From contig JANSLP010000366.1 in the NCBI GenBank assembly GCA_029298735.1, positions 1-31,001 on the forward strand: a stretch of 31,001 nt of DNA, given 5' to 3'. This document shows, piece after piece, positions 11,821 through 22,096 of the stretch; the stretch's first letter is position 1; every line of letters begins with the position of its first letter. The notes beneath the pieces were generated by a model. That model saw nothing but the letters and a program-made list of their open reading frames with translations, was not told the origin of the DNA and ran no database searches. The translations under genes and the position numbers were made by a program. The stretch comes from Ophiostoma sp. CBS 140.51. Taxonomy: Eukaryota > Ascomycota > Sordariomycetes > Ophiostomatales > Ophiostomataceae.

Positions 11821-12408
11821 CTAGCCAACGGCATTGTTGTGTAACTTTTTGTACATTCAAGGAAGGCACGCGCTCTCACGCACCTGCTCCGTATTGCTAC
11901 CGTGTACTTCGTCCACGTCTACACACGTATTATGTGTACACACACACCACCACCCGCACACGACATTTTTGTTTGTGGAACCCCATCCCCAGAGAGAGCT
12001 CCATCCGCCTTCCCCTGTCCAGTCCTTCCCTTCCGCCTATTCTTCCGTTTTGCCCTTCTCTCCCATCTCTCCTCCCTCCGTTCTGTCTCCTCCTCCCCCA
12101 TTCACCCCCAGTCACCACACAAGAACCGGGGACAAGAAAAAAGAAAGAGTTGAAAAAGTTTAAATAAACGTTTCACCCCCGACCGTATCTCGAACCCTTT
12201 TTTTCTTACTCTTGTCTCCTCATCCCCTCTTCACACACCCCAGTCGATCAACAGGTCTCCATCTTCCCTGTCTCGACATATAAGGACTTGATCCCCCCTT
12301 CCATTGATCGTCCCTTTTTTTCTCTTCTTCGTCTTCAGGCAAATCTTCAACTCTTTACCCTTCTCCTTCATCCTTCAATCAATTCATCTCCTCCCAACAG
12401 CATTCACA
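11821..12408 (+). promoter_or_regulatory. Promoter and leader of the hexose transporter gene
   Basis: This CT- and CA-rich block precedes the transporter start. A TATA-like TATAAG sits at 12,279-12,284, about 125 nt before the ATG. The stretch after it is almost pure C/T and has no ATG, so a leader of roughly 100 nt without upstream ORFs is likely. Four words match the CreA/Cre1 repressor consensus SYGGRG: CCCCAG (minus-strand CTGGGG) at 11,987-11,992, 12,106-12,111 and 12,238-12,243, and CCGGGG at 12,126-12,131. CreA control of hexose transporters is known in fungi. Binding here is inferred, and the consensus is short enough to occur by chance in C-rich DNA. Confidence 0.5.
12279..12284 (+). 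promoter_or_regulatory. TATA-like box
   Basis: TATAAG lies about 125 nt upstream of the transporter ATG and immediately before the strongly CT-rich leader, a common fungal core-promoter layout. A transcription start near 12,310 would follow. Confidence 0.45.
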
Positions 12409-14106
12409 ATGTCTGCCACTGAGAAGGAGACTGCGGCCGCCGCCCAGCCGGAGGCCCAGCACCACAACTCCGTCGCCGGCCTCGCCACTACCCGCGATGT
12501 CGACCTCGTCGAGGCCCCCGTCACCTGGAAGGCCTACGCCATCTGCGCGTTCGCGTCTTTTGGTGGTATCTTCTTCGGTTACGACTCTGGCTACATCAAC
12601 GGCACCACCGGTATCCAGGAGTTCATCAACGTCATGGAGTACCCCGGCGCCAAGGCCATTTCCTCCAGCCACCAGTCCCTGATCGTCTCTATTCTGTCCT
12701 GCGGTACTTTCTTCGGTTCCATCGTCTCTGGTGATCTGGCTGATTGGTACGGCCGCAAGTGGATTGTCGTCCTCGGTTGCTTGATTTACCTCATTGGTGT
12801 GATTATCCAGATGATTCCCGACCTGAGCACCCACAACCCCCTTGGTGTCTTTGTTGCTGGCCGTCTGATTGCTGGTATCGGTGTCGGTTTCGAGTCGGCC
12901 ATTGTCATTCTGTACATGTCCGAGATTGCTCCCCGCAAGATCCGTGGTGCCCTGGTTTCGGGTTACCAGTTCTGCATTACCATTGGCCTGCTGCTCGCCT
13001 CCGTCGTCTGCTACGCCGTCCAGAACCGCACCAACACGGGCGCCTACCGCATTCCCATTGCCATCCAGTTCGCCTGGGCCATCATCCTGGCCACTGGTCT
13101 GATGCTGCTGCCCGACTCGCCCCGTTACTTCGTCAAGAAGGGTCGTCTCGAAGACGCTGCCCGCTCGCTGTCGCGCCTCCGTGGCCAGCCCCGCGAGTCT
13201 GAGTACATCCAGATGGAGCTTGCTGAGATTGTCGCCAACGAGGAGTACGAGCGTGCCCTGATCCCCTCGACCACCTGGTTCGGCTCTTGGGCCAACTGCT
13301 TCAAGGGCGGTCTGTGGACCGGCAAGTCCAACCTCCGTCGCACCATCCTCGGTACCTCTCTGCAGATGATGCAGCAGTGGACGGGCATCAACTTCATCTT
13401 CTACTACTCGACCCCCTTCCTCAAGTCCACTGGCGCCATCTCCAACACCTTTTTGATCTCGCTCATTTTCAACCTGATCAACGTCGTCTCGACTCCTCTG
13501 TCCTTCTGGACCATTGAGCGCTTCGGTCGCCGCCCCATCCTGGTGTACGGTGCTCTGTCTATGCTTATTTGCGAGTTCATTGTCGGTATCGTTGGTGTTA
13601 CCGTCGGTTTCAACAAGACTCACCCCGCGCCCACCGCGGCTGACCCGGACAACACCCTGGCCAACAACGTCTCTGCCGTCAACGCCCAGATCGCCTTTAT
13701 CTGCATCTACATCTTCTCGTTCGCTTCCACCTGGGGCCCGGCCGCTTGGGTCGTCATTGGCGAGATCTTCCCCCTGCCCGTCCGCTCGCGCGGTGTCGCT
13801 CTCTCGACTGCCTCCAACTGGCTGTGGAACACTATTATTTCGGTCATCACCCCGTACATGGTCGGTGAGGACAAGGGCAACCTCAAGTCTAGCGTCTTCT
13901 TCATCTGGGGCGGTCTCTGCACGGCTGCTTTCGTCTACGCCTACTTCCTCGTCCCTGAGACCAAGGGCCTGACCCTCGAGCAGGTCGACAAGATGATGGA
14001 GGAGACCACCCCCCGCACGTCGGGCAAGTGGAAGCCTTCCACCACTTTCGCCGCCGACCTGGCCGACGGCGGTCTTCTCGGTGTCAAGAACGACAACGTT
14101 GCTTAA
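12409..14106 (+). CDS. Hexose (glucose) transporter, MFS sugar porter family
   Basis: This 565-residue plasma-membrane sugar transporter probably imports glucose or related hexoses by proton symport. Sugar-porter signatures occur in order: GYDSG in TM1 (57-61), DWYGRK between TM2 and TM3 (112-117), GRLIAGIGVG in TM4 (151-160), PDSPR before the central loop (235-239), QQWTGIN in TM7 (322-328), RFGRR between TM8 and TM9 (371-375), a TM10 core with WGP (442-444) and GEIFP (451-455), and PETKG after TM12 (516-520). Twelve membrane segments fit, and length is normal for the family. Two N-glycosylation sequons (402, 420) lie in the TM9-TM10 loop. The ATG at 12,409 was chosen because it has CACAATG context and gives a normal short cytosolic N terminus; the frame upstream is CT-rich leader. 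There is no intron. Codons ending in A are nearly absent, a mark of strong expression. It most resembles high-affinity HGT-1/HXT-type transporters; exact substrate and affinity are inferred. Confidence 0.96.
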   Translation: MSATEKETAAAAQPEAQHHNSVAGLATTRDVDLVEAPVTWKAYAICAFASFGGIFFGYDSGYINGTTGIQEFINVMEYPGAKAISSSHQSLIVSILSCGTFFGSIVSGDLADWYGRKWIVVLGCLIYLIGVIIQMIPDLSTHNPLGVFVAGRLIAGIGVGFESAIVILYMSEIAPRKIRGALVSGYQFCITIGLLLASVVCYAVQNRTNTGAYRIPIAIQFAWAIILATGLMLLPDSPRYFVKKGRLEDAARSLSRLRGQPRESEYIQMELAEIVANEEYERALIPSTTWFGSWANCFKGGLWTGKSNLRRTILGTSLQMMQQWTGINFIFYYSTPFLKSTGAISNTFLISLIFNLINVVSTPLSFWTIERFGRRPILVYGALSMLICEFIVGIVGVTVGFNKTHPAPTAADPDNTLANNVSAVNAQIAFICIYIFSFASTWGPAAWVVIGEIFPLPVRSRGVALSTASNWLWNTIISVITPYMVGEDKGNLKSSVFFIWGGLCTAAFVYAYFLVPETKGLTLEQVDKMMEETTPRTSGKWKPSTTFAADLADGGLLGVKNDNVA

Positions 14107-15059
14107 GTCACCCACCTCGTGTCCCAATCAACAGCCTCGTCACTACTGTCACCCCTAATGTCACGTTCTCACGTTCTATCACGATTCGTCGTGTTTATAC
14201 CACTTTGTCACTTATAAGGCCAAAGAAGCTCCCTTTTTCTGGCTGGCTTTTATCTGCAAAATTTAATTTGTCATTTTCGTTGTAGCTAGACGTGGCCTAA
14301 CCACTCTTTGCATCTGCTTCGAACCAATAATACCAATACCACTTTGTTATCAAAATCAACTGTTCCTGTTGCTTCCAAGTGACTGCTTTAAACTGCCCAG
14401 ATCAAATGGTGCCACGAAGGTATTCACCTGATTTGTCCACACAGTTGACCGCGTCATTCATCGAGAGACCGATTTGGCGATGTGATGTGGTAGCCGTGTT
14501 AGTGTCACGTGATGTTAAAATGAGGAAGTTTGGTTGTTGAACCAACGAGTAGACTTGCATCAAACTTCTCACCTGCTACTGGAAAAGTGGAGTTTATACC
14601 ATCACTGAGAACATAAAGGTACTTCAAGTGCACTTGCCGGCAGTGTATTGATTTTTTCTTGATTTGATAAGTCTTAAACCTGGTACTAATAAATGGCTCT
14701 TGACAAGTTCAATGGCTTGAGACCAACGAGAGACAAAAGAGGCAGACGAGATGGAGTGTCGAGTTAACTCTTTCGACGCTCAACATTCACGGGTTAGATT
14801 TTTCTTTTATTCCAAACTCGACATTTGTTTTCAGGGCGACGTTTTTTCAAGTCTCCACAACACATGAAAATAAATTCCTTGGATGTGAAATAAAATACCT
14901 GGGTATTAAATGGCAATAAATGAACATTGTACATATGTATTAGAGAAAAAACAACCCGCTTTGTGAACGAAATAAAAGGGGGGAACAAATCATAATGCAA
15001 AACACAAAATGCCCTCCTTCATATACAATATTACAAAATAAATTCATGTGAATGTCGTC
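14107..15059. other. Convergent 3-prime intergenic region
   Basis: This 953-bp gap separates the stop codons of the plus-strand transporter and the minus-strand DUF6594 gene, so it must hold both 3-prime ends. It is AT-rich from about 14,780 onward. No open frame of interest occurs. Confidence 0.8.
14869..15042 (+). terminator. Cluster of five AATAAA hexamers
   Basis: AATAAA occurs on the plus strand at 14,869, 14,889, 14,915, 14,971 and 15,037. These could serve as poly(A) signals for long transporter transcripts, although they lie 760-930 nt past its stop codon and overlap the likely 3-prime UTR of the opposing gene. On the minus strand, AATAAA occurs at 14,811-14,806, a suitable signal for the DUF6594 gene about 250 nt after its stop. 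Confidence 0.35.
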
Positions 15060-17451
15060 TCAGGCACAAACACTTGCCACGACGGCCATGACGGCACCGT
15101 AAACTGCTGCACAACACAGCAAGTCTCGACTGTTTTGGCTCGGTTTGTTGGTTGTTGAATCACTGTCGTGCGCCACACTGATGGTGCCAGCCTGCACCTG
15201 GGCACCGAAGACGGTGAAAGCCACCAACAAGACGACGGCTATGCGGCCGGCAACGCTGGGGATAAGGGTGAAGGTCAAGACGGGTACGAGCACGGCCACG
15301 GCCATTGCAATAACGAGGTGAAGGACGTCGTCCGAGGCAAGTGTGGAACGGCCTGTCGATGCCGTCTCTTCCGGGGAGGCCGATACCGTCTTCTCCTCCG
15401 TCCCTGTTGCCTGCACGTCCTCCATCGAGCAGCGTAACGGTAACGAGGGGCTGCGGACTGCGGAGATCTTGTCCACACCCGCCGGCTCCTCCTTCTCGAA
15501 GATTGCCGTCGTAGCGCGGGATGAGTGGGACGACAGTGCAGACGACTCTGACGACTCGGATGGGGAGGGCGGTGTCAGTGATGAAGGGTCGTTGTTGTTC
15601 CGTAGGATAGGGAACATGTGCCCTGTGCGGCCCATGGCGCTCGTGTCCATTGGCTCCTCGGAGAGTGCCTGGAGGTATGACGGTGAGGATGAAAGGCAGG
15701 CGTCAGATCCGGACGACGAGGCGGATGGCGAGCTAAGCCCCGACGATCCATCTGCCAGCCGGGCCCGTTTGTGCCGTTGCGGAGCCAGCGTGACGAGGTC
15801 TTCACTGGCGTCCAAGAACCTTGTCTCGATCTCGACAATCGGTTGTTGCGTGTCAAGGTAAGAACGGTAGTCGCTGATGTCGGACAGCGTTGGTGAAGCC
15901 AGGTGCTGTGTTTCGGTGAAGGATGACAACACATGGTCTACCCAGTTAGTGTGGGGTTGATTAAATTTTGGAAGTCCCTGAAAACTTACTGTATTGACCG
16001 AGCTTGTAACCAATCTTGCCAAGCACATCCGTCTTATGCCACTGCAGCTCACCGCCAGACAGTACTTCAGCCCGGCGTGAGGCCGGAAGGATGCTATTTT
16101 GCAGCCGACGGGTCTGTGTGTCGGCGGTGTCAAGACGGTGTAGCTGCTCTTCGAGCTCACTCAGTTCGTCTTGGAGGTGCAATAAGATTCGGTGGTTGAG
16201 AGCCTCAAACTTGCGGTACAGTGGCTTGATGGGGAACTGGGGCGTTTGCATCCCAGTACTGCCACCACCGCTGCCTGTGCTACCGTTGCTGCTTCCGGGC
16301 CCACTGCCGTTGCTCCATGCACTCTGTGAGCTTTGTGTCGATGCAGCACCCATGCTTCCCCGGCGGAACTTCATGATATGGGATGAGTGGGATGACAACT
16401 GAGAGGCTAATAACTCATAACCAGTGAGAGGCAGCTTCTCTGCCCGTGGAAGATGCTTGACATGGCCGGTAGCGGGAACCCGTGGATTCAGTGCACTAGG
16501 TGGTAGATGCGGCAAGTTGGCGTTGCCTCTGGGCATCTCCGGTGTCCCGTAGCGGTAGGCCCGATACTTTCGTTGTTTGGCCGAAAGGTGCGCCTTTGTC
16601 TGTGACTGTGTTCGGGAGTGGGCTCGAGGGTAGACGGGATGCTGACGGTATTGTTGCGGGTACGGGTTCATGGGCAGTCCGGGATAGTCGAGCTTGGCGT
16701 CCATGGCCAGTGCCACCGATGAGAAGTCTGGCATTTTCAGGTCGAGACCGGATGTGAGCGTCGGTTTGGGTGTCCTCTCATCCCCGTTCTCTCCGTTATC
16801 GCTAGCTTCCGTATCGGTGCTGATGTCGCTGTCGTTGCCACTCCCATAAGGAGACGGAGCTTTGTTGTCGTCACTTATCGAGGTGGTGATCAATGGTGGA
16901 GGTGCCTCGGCTTCAGCCATCGGCCCCGGTGTGCTTCCACGTTGGGGCCGCCACGCAGCAGACTCGGCCACGACACGTGCGATCCTCTCCTTGGTGATGG
17001 CGGGTGAGTCCGGATCCAGGAAGCTCAGAGCATTTGGCCGGTGCTTCTTTTTCGCAGGTGGTGATGAAGCTCGTGCAGTCTGCTCCGCTAGTCGTGTGAA
17101 GCTGGCCCTGTTAGTCTTAGGAGCATGACGACCATCACTGTCGTAGGCAGTCGTGGCGGACGAAGTGTCAATCCGGCGTGGTGGTGATACGGATCGTGAC
17201 CGTAAAAATCGCTGCGTCGATGGCTCTTCCGCCCTCGACCGTGGCTTTATCCCATCCGCTGACCGAGATGACCCCATGGCCACCCTTGATGCTTGCTGCC
17301 GTGCCTCTTCACCAGTTGTGGTGCCGTAGAATGGCATTGTTGTTGCGACGTCGGCTTCGAACGGCATGCCCTCAAAATGCCGTAGTTGGTGCGCCGAAAA
17401 CTCTAGGGATTCAGCACCCTCTGTCAAGAACGACGTCTGTCTTGGTGACAT
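15060..17451 (-). CDS. DUF6594 family membrane protein with long disordered N terminus
   Basis: Two exons (17,451-15,990 and 15,937-15,060) join in frame to give 779 residues. Residues 1-340 are polar and low-complexity, with a basic KKKHR patch at 134-138. The DUF6594-like core starts near 341 (PLTGYELL), is interrupted by a Ser/Gly-rich stretch (365-400), and continues with FEALNHRILLHLQDELSELE (415-434), a helical heavily charged segment, then KIGYKLGQYN across the splice and DYRSYLDTQQPIVEIETRFLD. A Ser/Pro-rich linker follows (about 535-690). Three hydrophobic C-terminal segments (about 695-713, 719-735, 760-779) fit the membrane helices usual for the family. The function of DUF6594 proteins is not established. 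The start is the first ATG of the frame, and about 300 nt of CT-rich leader before it contain no other ATG. It lies convergent with the transporter gene. Confidence 0.9.
15938..15989 (-). other. Spliceosomal intron of the DUF6594 gene
   Basis: The 52-nt intron has donor GTAAGT, a CTAAC branch-type site close to the 3-prime end, and acceptor GGGTAG. Removal restores a family-typical GQYN junction and joins two otherwise separate frames. Retention would end the protein at 496 residues after nine intron-encoded residues. Confidence 0.9.
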
Positions 17452-20400
17452 GATGAGTCGTGCAATTATTGGTGCTCGAGGTATATCGCAGAAACAGTCA
17501 CGAGTGCCTCGCGCTCACAACCGTAGCCTTTCAACACAAGATAATGGAAGTGGTCGTCGACAGAAGATATGTGAAATAGGGAAAGATAAGATACAGATAA
17601 AAACAGAAAAGACGAAGGGGAGAAAATAGATGTCAGCAAAAGGAGACGCAAGCGATGCCAGGGGATGCGATGAAACGTCAACTGGGAAGAGGATTCGAGG
17701 GAGGAGGATTGGTGAGAACGCAGAAAGATGCGAATCGAGAACGGTTCGTGAGAGAGAGAGATAGTCAAAAAGATGAGACTGGCAAACAGACAAATTGACG
17801 GGAAAGGAGAAAACAGGATGATAGTTTGCGGGGGACAGGACATGCAGCTTGTGGCCAGAACGGCATGCAATTCTTTATTTTTGCCCCCTGTCTGTCGCTT
17901 TTCCCAGTGTTGTTTTTCTCAAACAAGGAACCCATCATTTCCAGACAAGGGGTGGCCGGCCGGAGAAAAAGATGCGTGAAGACGGATGGGAGACTGAGGT
18001 TCGGGACAGAATGCCATCCAGTCGCAGAGTCAACAGGGGCAAAATGCAACAGGAAATACGGTGCGGTTTCCTAGAATCTGGATGAGGAAGGAGAGGACGT
18101 TGACTGTCAGAATGGGAAAGAACGAGCGTATTCTGCGACGTCGGTTGAGCAATTCGCACCTTCCTTTTGACAATTTGAAAGTCGGTCACTCTTTCCGTTT
18201 GAATTTCAGCGTTTCTCACATTTTTCTCCGTACGGAGGATGCGTTTTACACGTCAACAGTCTGACTGGCAATTCCCCTAGTCTGCTTACATCAACTTCAA
18301 AAACACGACCGCAGAGATGACCTTTTGAAAGTCAACGAAAACAATACGCGACCTTTTCTCTTTCCTCTGTTTTCACCATTGTTTGCAAGTTGCGTCATTT
18401 CTCAACACAAATGATTTTTTTTTTGGCAGCAAAAGAGAAGGAAGGAGAAGGAACACAGAATTAACGCTCAAAACAAGAAAGGCCGGAGACATCGCCATCG
18501 CGACCTCCCAACGGAGACGACAGACAAAGCGACGGAAGGAACGACCAATAACCCCTGGCGCTAACAAACCCACTATCCAGACTTTGAGAGCATGTCGCGT
18601 TTGATTCTCCCTTTTTTCACAGTTTATTCGCTACTTCTTTCTTCCCTTCCTCTTCTTTTGGTTCTGTTCTTGAAAATACAACGCACCCCGCAAAAAGTCG
18701 CGATATTGGCCAGGTCTCCGTGTTAATGGATGACATTTCCGCCAATGAAAACACCAATTGATTTGAGAAATCCGTGAGGGGATTTTCCCAGAATTTCTTC
18801 TTCATATTTTACCTTTCCTTCATGGTCCCTGTCCCATGTCCATCTCCATCCATAGTGGCATGTCAGAGCGATATGTGATGCAACCTTGCCTGTCTCTTTT
18901 CTCGCACCTCTCAACTTTGTCACTGTTCAGCGTTCCATTGAGTCCCCAGTTTTTGTGCCGAAAAGAAGGCCATAACACAAATGCAACGAGAATCGAATCG
19001 CGGACTTGTAGCAACAAAAGGCGACAAACAAGGAGGCCCGTGTATCAGCCTTGTTCTGTGCGCGTTTCAGAGCAGGCGGTTTTGCGCAGGATCCCTTTTG
19101 CCAATGTCGAACTCGACCTCTCTTTTTACCCGATGAGAGCAACGATGCTCACTTTTATCCTTATTTCTTTTCCCAGACCTGTTGGACCGCATTGTTCTCC
19201 AATCCCTTCTGTTCAGAATCGATTCCACATGGTGATTTGCACAATGGCAATTGTCCCGTCTTCATTTTGCCATTTTCTTTCGCCACCTTTTACGAATATT
19301 TGATTTATATTCCCCCTTTTCAACCGCCACTGTACTCAAGAGACTGCTCCATAGTAAACAACATGTGTATTCCAACCTATGCAAGGAGGAGGAGCCTTTT
19401 TTCTCTCAATGCTGGGGGCAGCGGACTTTATGATCCACTTTGCAGTCGCAGCAACAAAAAGTACGCAAGTCCAGAGCTGTCGCTGTTTTCTGTTTCAACT
19501 TGATCCCCACTATTTTTAACAGCTGTAAAAGAACCAAAAAATAGCGACAAGGCCCTGAGTGGCCCCAGTAAAAATGTAGTAAGGATCACCATAGAAAATG
19601 GAGCCCGCGGGCTCGGCGCCCCAAGTGGGAGGCGAAAAGCGGCCCTTCCGCATCTTTAACTATTTGCAAGTGGCCGTTCGAGCCGCCGTTGGTCATTCGG
19701 TTCCGACCCAATGTCCTGTCTCCCTTTATTTTCCTTATTTTGTTGTGTTGTGTGTCTTGCACATCAACTTTGAAAAAGGGAGCACTAAACGGTGATTCCC
19801 AGCAAGGGCATAATCAAAACTTGTGCAAGTCAAAACACAAAGGGATATGCTCATCGAGATCCCATTCTTGGAGACTTGCACAATAGCAACCCAAATAATG
19901 CTGCTTAACAATCAGGATGGACTTCTGCACTATAAAATGTCTCGCCTCCTTTTTATTCTCCGTTTTCAACCTCTGGTCCCACCACAACGGACGGTTGTGT
20001 CTCTCCCTTGCCAAACATACTATTTGTGATGAAAGTCAGATGAGGACAAGTAAACCAACTTTGACGATATATGGTAAGATTGCAAAGTCTTGTAAAATTA
20101 TATATTGTAAATTATAATTCGCCTCCTAGATGTGCATTCCAGAACATCCTCTTGTAGACATATGAGCAACCAGAGAGTACAAGTGCAAAAAGGGAAGGAT
20201 AGCAGGAATATCCGGCCATAAGTCGTAATAGAATCGTTATATTGTATCAATGACAAGTATATGCCCAAAGGTAAAAGTCAAGACGGAAAATAAAAGGAAA
20301 AGGCTCAATATAACAAATGGAAACAGATATAGAGCAAGATAAAAACAACAAGGCTTTTGACATCCGCCGGGTCGTTGGCAGATATGCGTAATAAGAGAGA

Positions 20401-20821
20401 TGTGAAGATGATCTCGCCTCAACATGAGATCGTGTAGGCGTAGGAAAGTATAAGGAAACAGTCTGGGTAACAATAACAAAACAAGTAAAAATAATCCAGC
20501 CAAGAGGCAAGCCCTATCTTCTGGGTGCGCCGGTAAGACAAGTAAATCCAAGCAAATAAGAAAACAAAACACGCCTACTCTGTCATTTTCCAGGCACGAA
20601 CCACTCCGATCAACTCCAATAGAAAATAAATAGAAAGAAAGAAAAGAAAACGAAATCGTGGGGATAGATGGTTGAAAACAGTCCAACGGATAGATAGCGT
20701 GGGGTCGAGAAGTTGTCGATAGGCGAGTAGCGAAAATAGCGGTAGTTATCGGGGTATATGGTGGTAGGCACGTTTCTTCAAGTCGGCGTGTGCGACGGCT
20801 GAATTTCGAATAACGAGACGA
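17452..20821. other. Intergenic region between the DUF6594 and bZIP genes
   Basis: The first 300 nt or so (17,452-17,770) are CT-rich on the minus strand and end in a CT microsatellite (about 17,749-17,762), as expected for the DUF6594 leader. The rest holds no recognisable gene; open frames reach about 155 codons and read as random. A 14-bp perfect palindrome, GAGCCCGCGGGCTC, occurs at 19,601-19,614, and CTCCGTACGGAG occurs at 18,226-18,237. The AT-rich part near 20,040-20,120 and the sequence up to 20,821 should contain the 3-prime UTR of the bZIP gene. Confidence 0.6.
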
Positions 20822-22096
20822 TCACCGGTCTCCTCTGCTCCCGCCTCTTGTCGTAGAGCTCTCGCCACTGACGCTGCCGGATCCATCGGGTCCCCAGATT
20901 ATTTGCCGGCCGCCACTATTCCCGATCATGCGTGCCGCGTTCTGGAGATAGTCCGCGTTCTGGAGATAGTTCTGGATATTTTTGTCGCCGACGCAGTGTC
21001 CATGCCGGATCAATTCCATGCGAAGGTTCAAAACTTCATCGACAAGGACCTCCTTCTGTGCATAAAGATTATTGCGCTCCTCAGTGACAGCACGCTCATC
21101 CTCCTCGAGCTTCGAAATGGCCGCCTTGGATTTCGCGCGGCACTTTGTTGCGGCCATCCGATTGCGTTCGCGTTGCACGGCTGGTGGCGGGTTCGCGTCG
21201 CCTCGCGGTCTTCCGAGGGGCGCTGCGGACGTGTCTCGGCTTGCACTGCTGCCTCCGAAGTGCCGGCCGTAGATGTCGGTCTCGTCGTCATTGTCTTCGT
21301 CAAAGCCACTGCTACCAATGCTCCCAGTACCAATCGAAGCGAGGTGTGGTGTGTGCAGGCTCGGTGTATTCGGCGTATTTGGCGTATGCGGTGCCGAAAA
21401 CGCTGGAGATGAGATCGCAGTCGAGGATGGTGTGTATTTTGACCGGCTACTGCTCCCTTTGCTCTTGGATGGAGAGGAAGATGTTTTCTTCGGTTTTGTT
21501 TCGCGAGACCGGCTCGATTTGCTCGTCTTGCTTTTGCTCGACTTGCTGTCGTATCCAGGACCACCGTCCGCAGGCATGCCTTGGTCGTCGCCGTAACCGT
21601 AGGCATACTCCAGGTTGGGCTTGACTCTCTCGTAGTCCTCGTCACTGACGTAGGTAGAGTGGGCGATTTGGGCATCATGAGTTTGGTATGTGTACGCGCT
21701 ATTTAACGATGCAGTTGACCGCTGGTCTGACAACACAACCGACGCAAAAGAGTTGTCCGCGTGTGCGTGAGCCATGTGAGACGAAGTGCTATGCGAAGCC
21801 ATCTTGGACGAGCTGGTGCTCCCATCCATCGAGGCTGCGTAATAGGGGGCTCCAACCTCTGTACTATCTTCGTGATTCAGCAGGGCCGATATTGTTGTCC
21901 GTGTTGGGACGGGAGCGGAACTCTGCTGGCCGTAAAACTCCTGCTGCCACCCATCTGCATGGGAGACTGGATATGGCATTGTGGCATAGTCGCCTTCATG
22001 GTGGCCTGGCTCGCCGCCGTGCCGTTTCCTGCCATGGGAATGGCTTCCTGGATTCTTGAGTCCACGCATCTGGGGGCTGCGACTCTCGTGCTTCAT
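20822..22096 (-). CDS. ATF/CREB-type bZIP transcription factor
   Basis: The protein has 424 residues. The basic region is at 309-324 with the signature N312, A315, A316, C319, R320 (RNRMAATKCRAKSK). The zipper follows ten residues after R320 with heptad positions L330, V337, L344, L351 and L358. The segment just after it, LIRHGHC (362-368), resembles the HC-containing tail of fungal ATF/CREB proteins. Such factors act in the nucleus as dimers on TGACGT-type sites, often in stress or developmental responses. The N-terminal 300 residues are disordered: His/Ser-rich, then Ser/Lys-rich (183-222), then repeated TPN (237-250). I chose the ATG at 22,096 as the first ATG of the open frame; a spliced upstream exon cannot be excluded. 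An 18-bp in-frame duplication repeats YLQNAD/YLQNAA (377-388). The specific ortholog is not assigned. Confidence 0.87.
   Translation of the reverse strand: MKHESRSPQMRGLKNPGSHSHGRKRHGGEPGHHEGDYATMPYPVSHADGWQQEFYGQQSSAPVPTRTTISALLNHEDSTEVGAPYYAASMDGSTSSSKMASHSTSSHMAHAHADNSFASVVLSDQRSTASLNSAYTYQTHDAQIAHSTYVSDEDYERVKPNLEYAYGYGDDQGMPADGGPGYDSKSSKSKTSKSSRSRETKPKKTSSSPSKSKGSSSRSKYTPSSTAISSPAFSAPHTPNTPNTPSLHTPHLASIGTGSIGSSGFDEDNDDETDIYGRHFGGSSASRDTSAAPLGRPRGDANPPPAVQRERNRMAATKCRAKSKAAISKLEEDERAVTEERNNLYAQKEVLVDEVLNLRMELIRHGHCVGDKNIQNYLQNADYLQNAARMIGNSGGRQIIWGPDGSGSVSGESSTTRGGSRGDR
20935..20970 (-). repeat. 18-bp tandem duplication inside the bZIP gene
   Basis: Two perfect copies of an 18-bp unit (20,935-20,952 and 20,953-20,970) lie head to tail, and a partial third (TCTGGAT) follows. 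In the protein this doubles six residues, YLQNAD then YLQNAA, just after the zipper. It keeps the frame. Confidence 0.9.

Noticed and set aside
12304..12408. 35-residue N-terminal extension of the transporter
   Set aside because: The frame is open but begins with TTG, not ATG, and is encoded by the CT-rich leader. The ATG at 12,409 has good context and gives a normal family length.
12379..14127. 582-codon open frame antisense to the hexose transporter
   Set aside because: The transporter almost never uses codons ending in A, so TTA, CTA and TCA are absent and the antisense frame has no stops. Its product is Gly/Asp/Val-rich with no domain. It is a shadow of codon bias.
19601..19614. 14-bp perfect palindrome GAGCCCGCGGGCTC
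   Set aside because: About two perfect 14-bp palindromes are expected by chance in 31 kb, and it has no gene or repeat context.
12409..22096. Secondary-metabolite or other functional gene cluster
   Set aside because: Only three unrelated genes are present (transporter, DUF6594, bZIP), with 1-3.4 kb gaps, mixed orientation and no biosynthetic enzyme.
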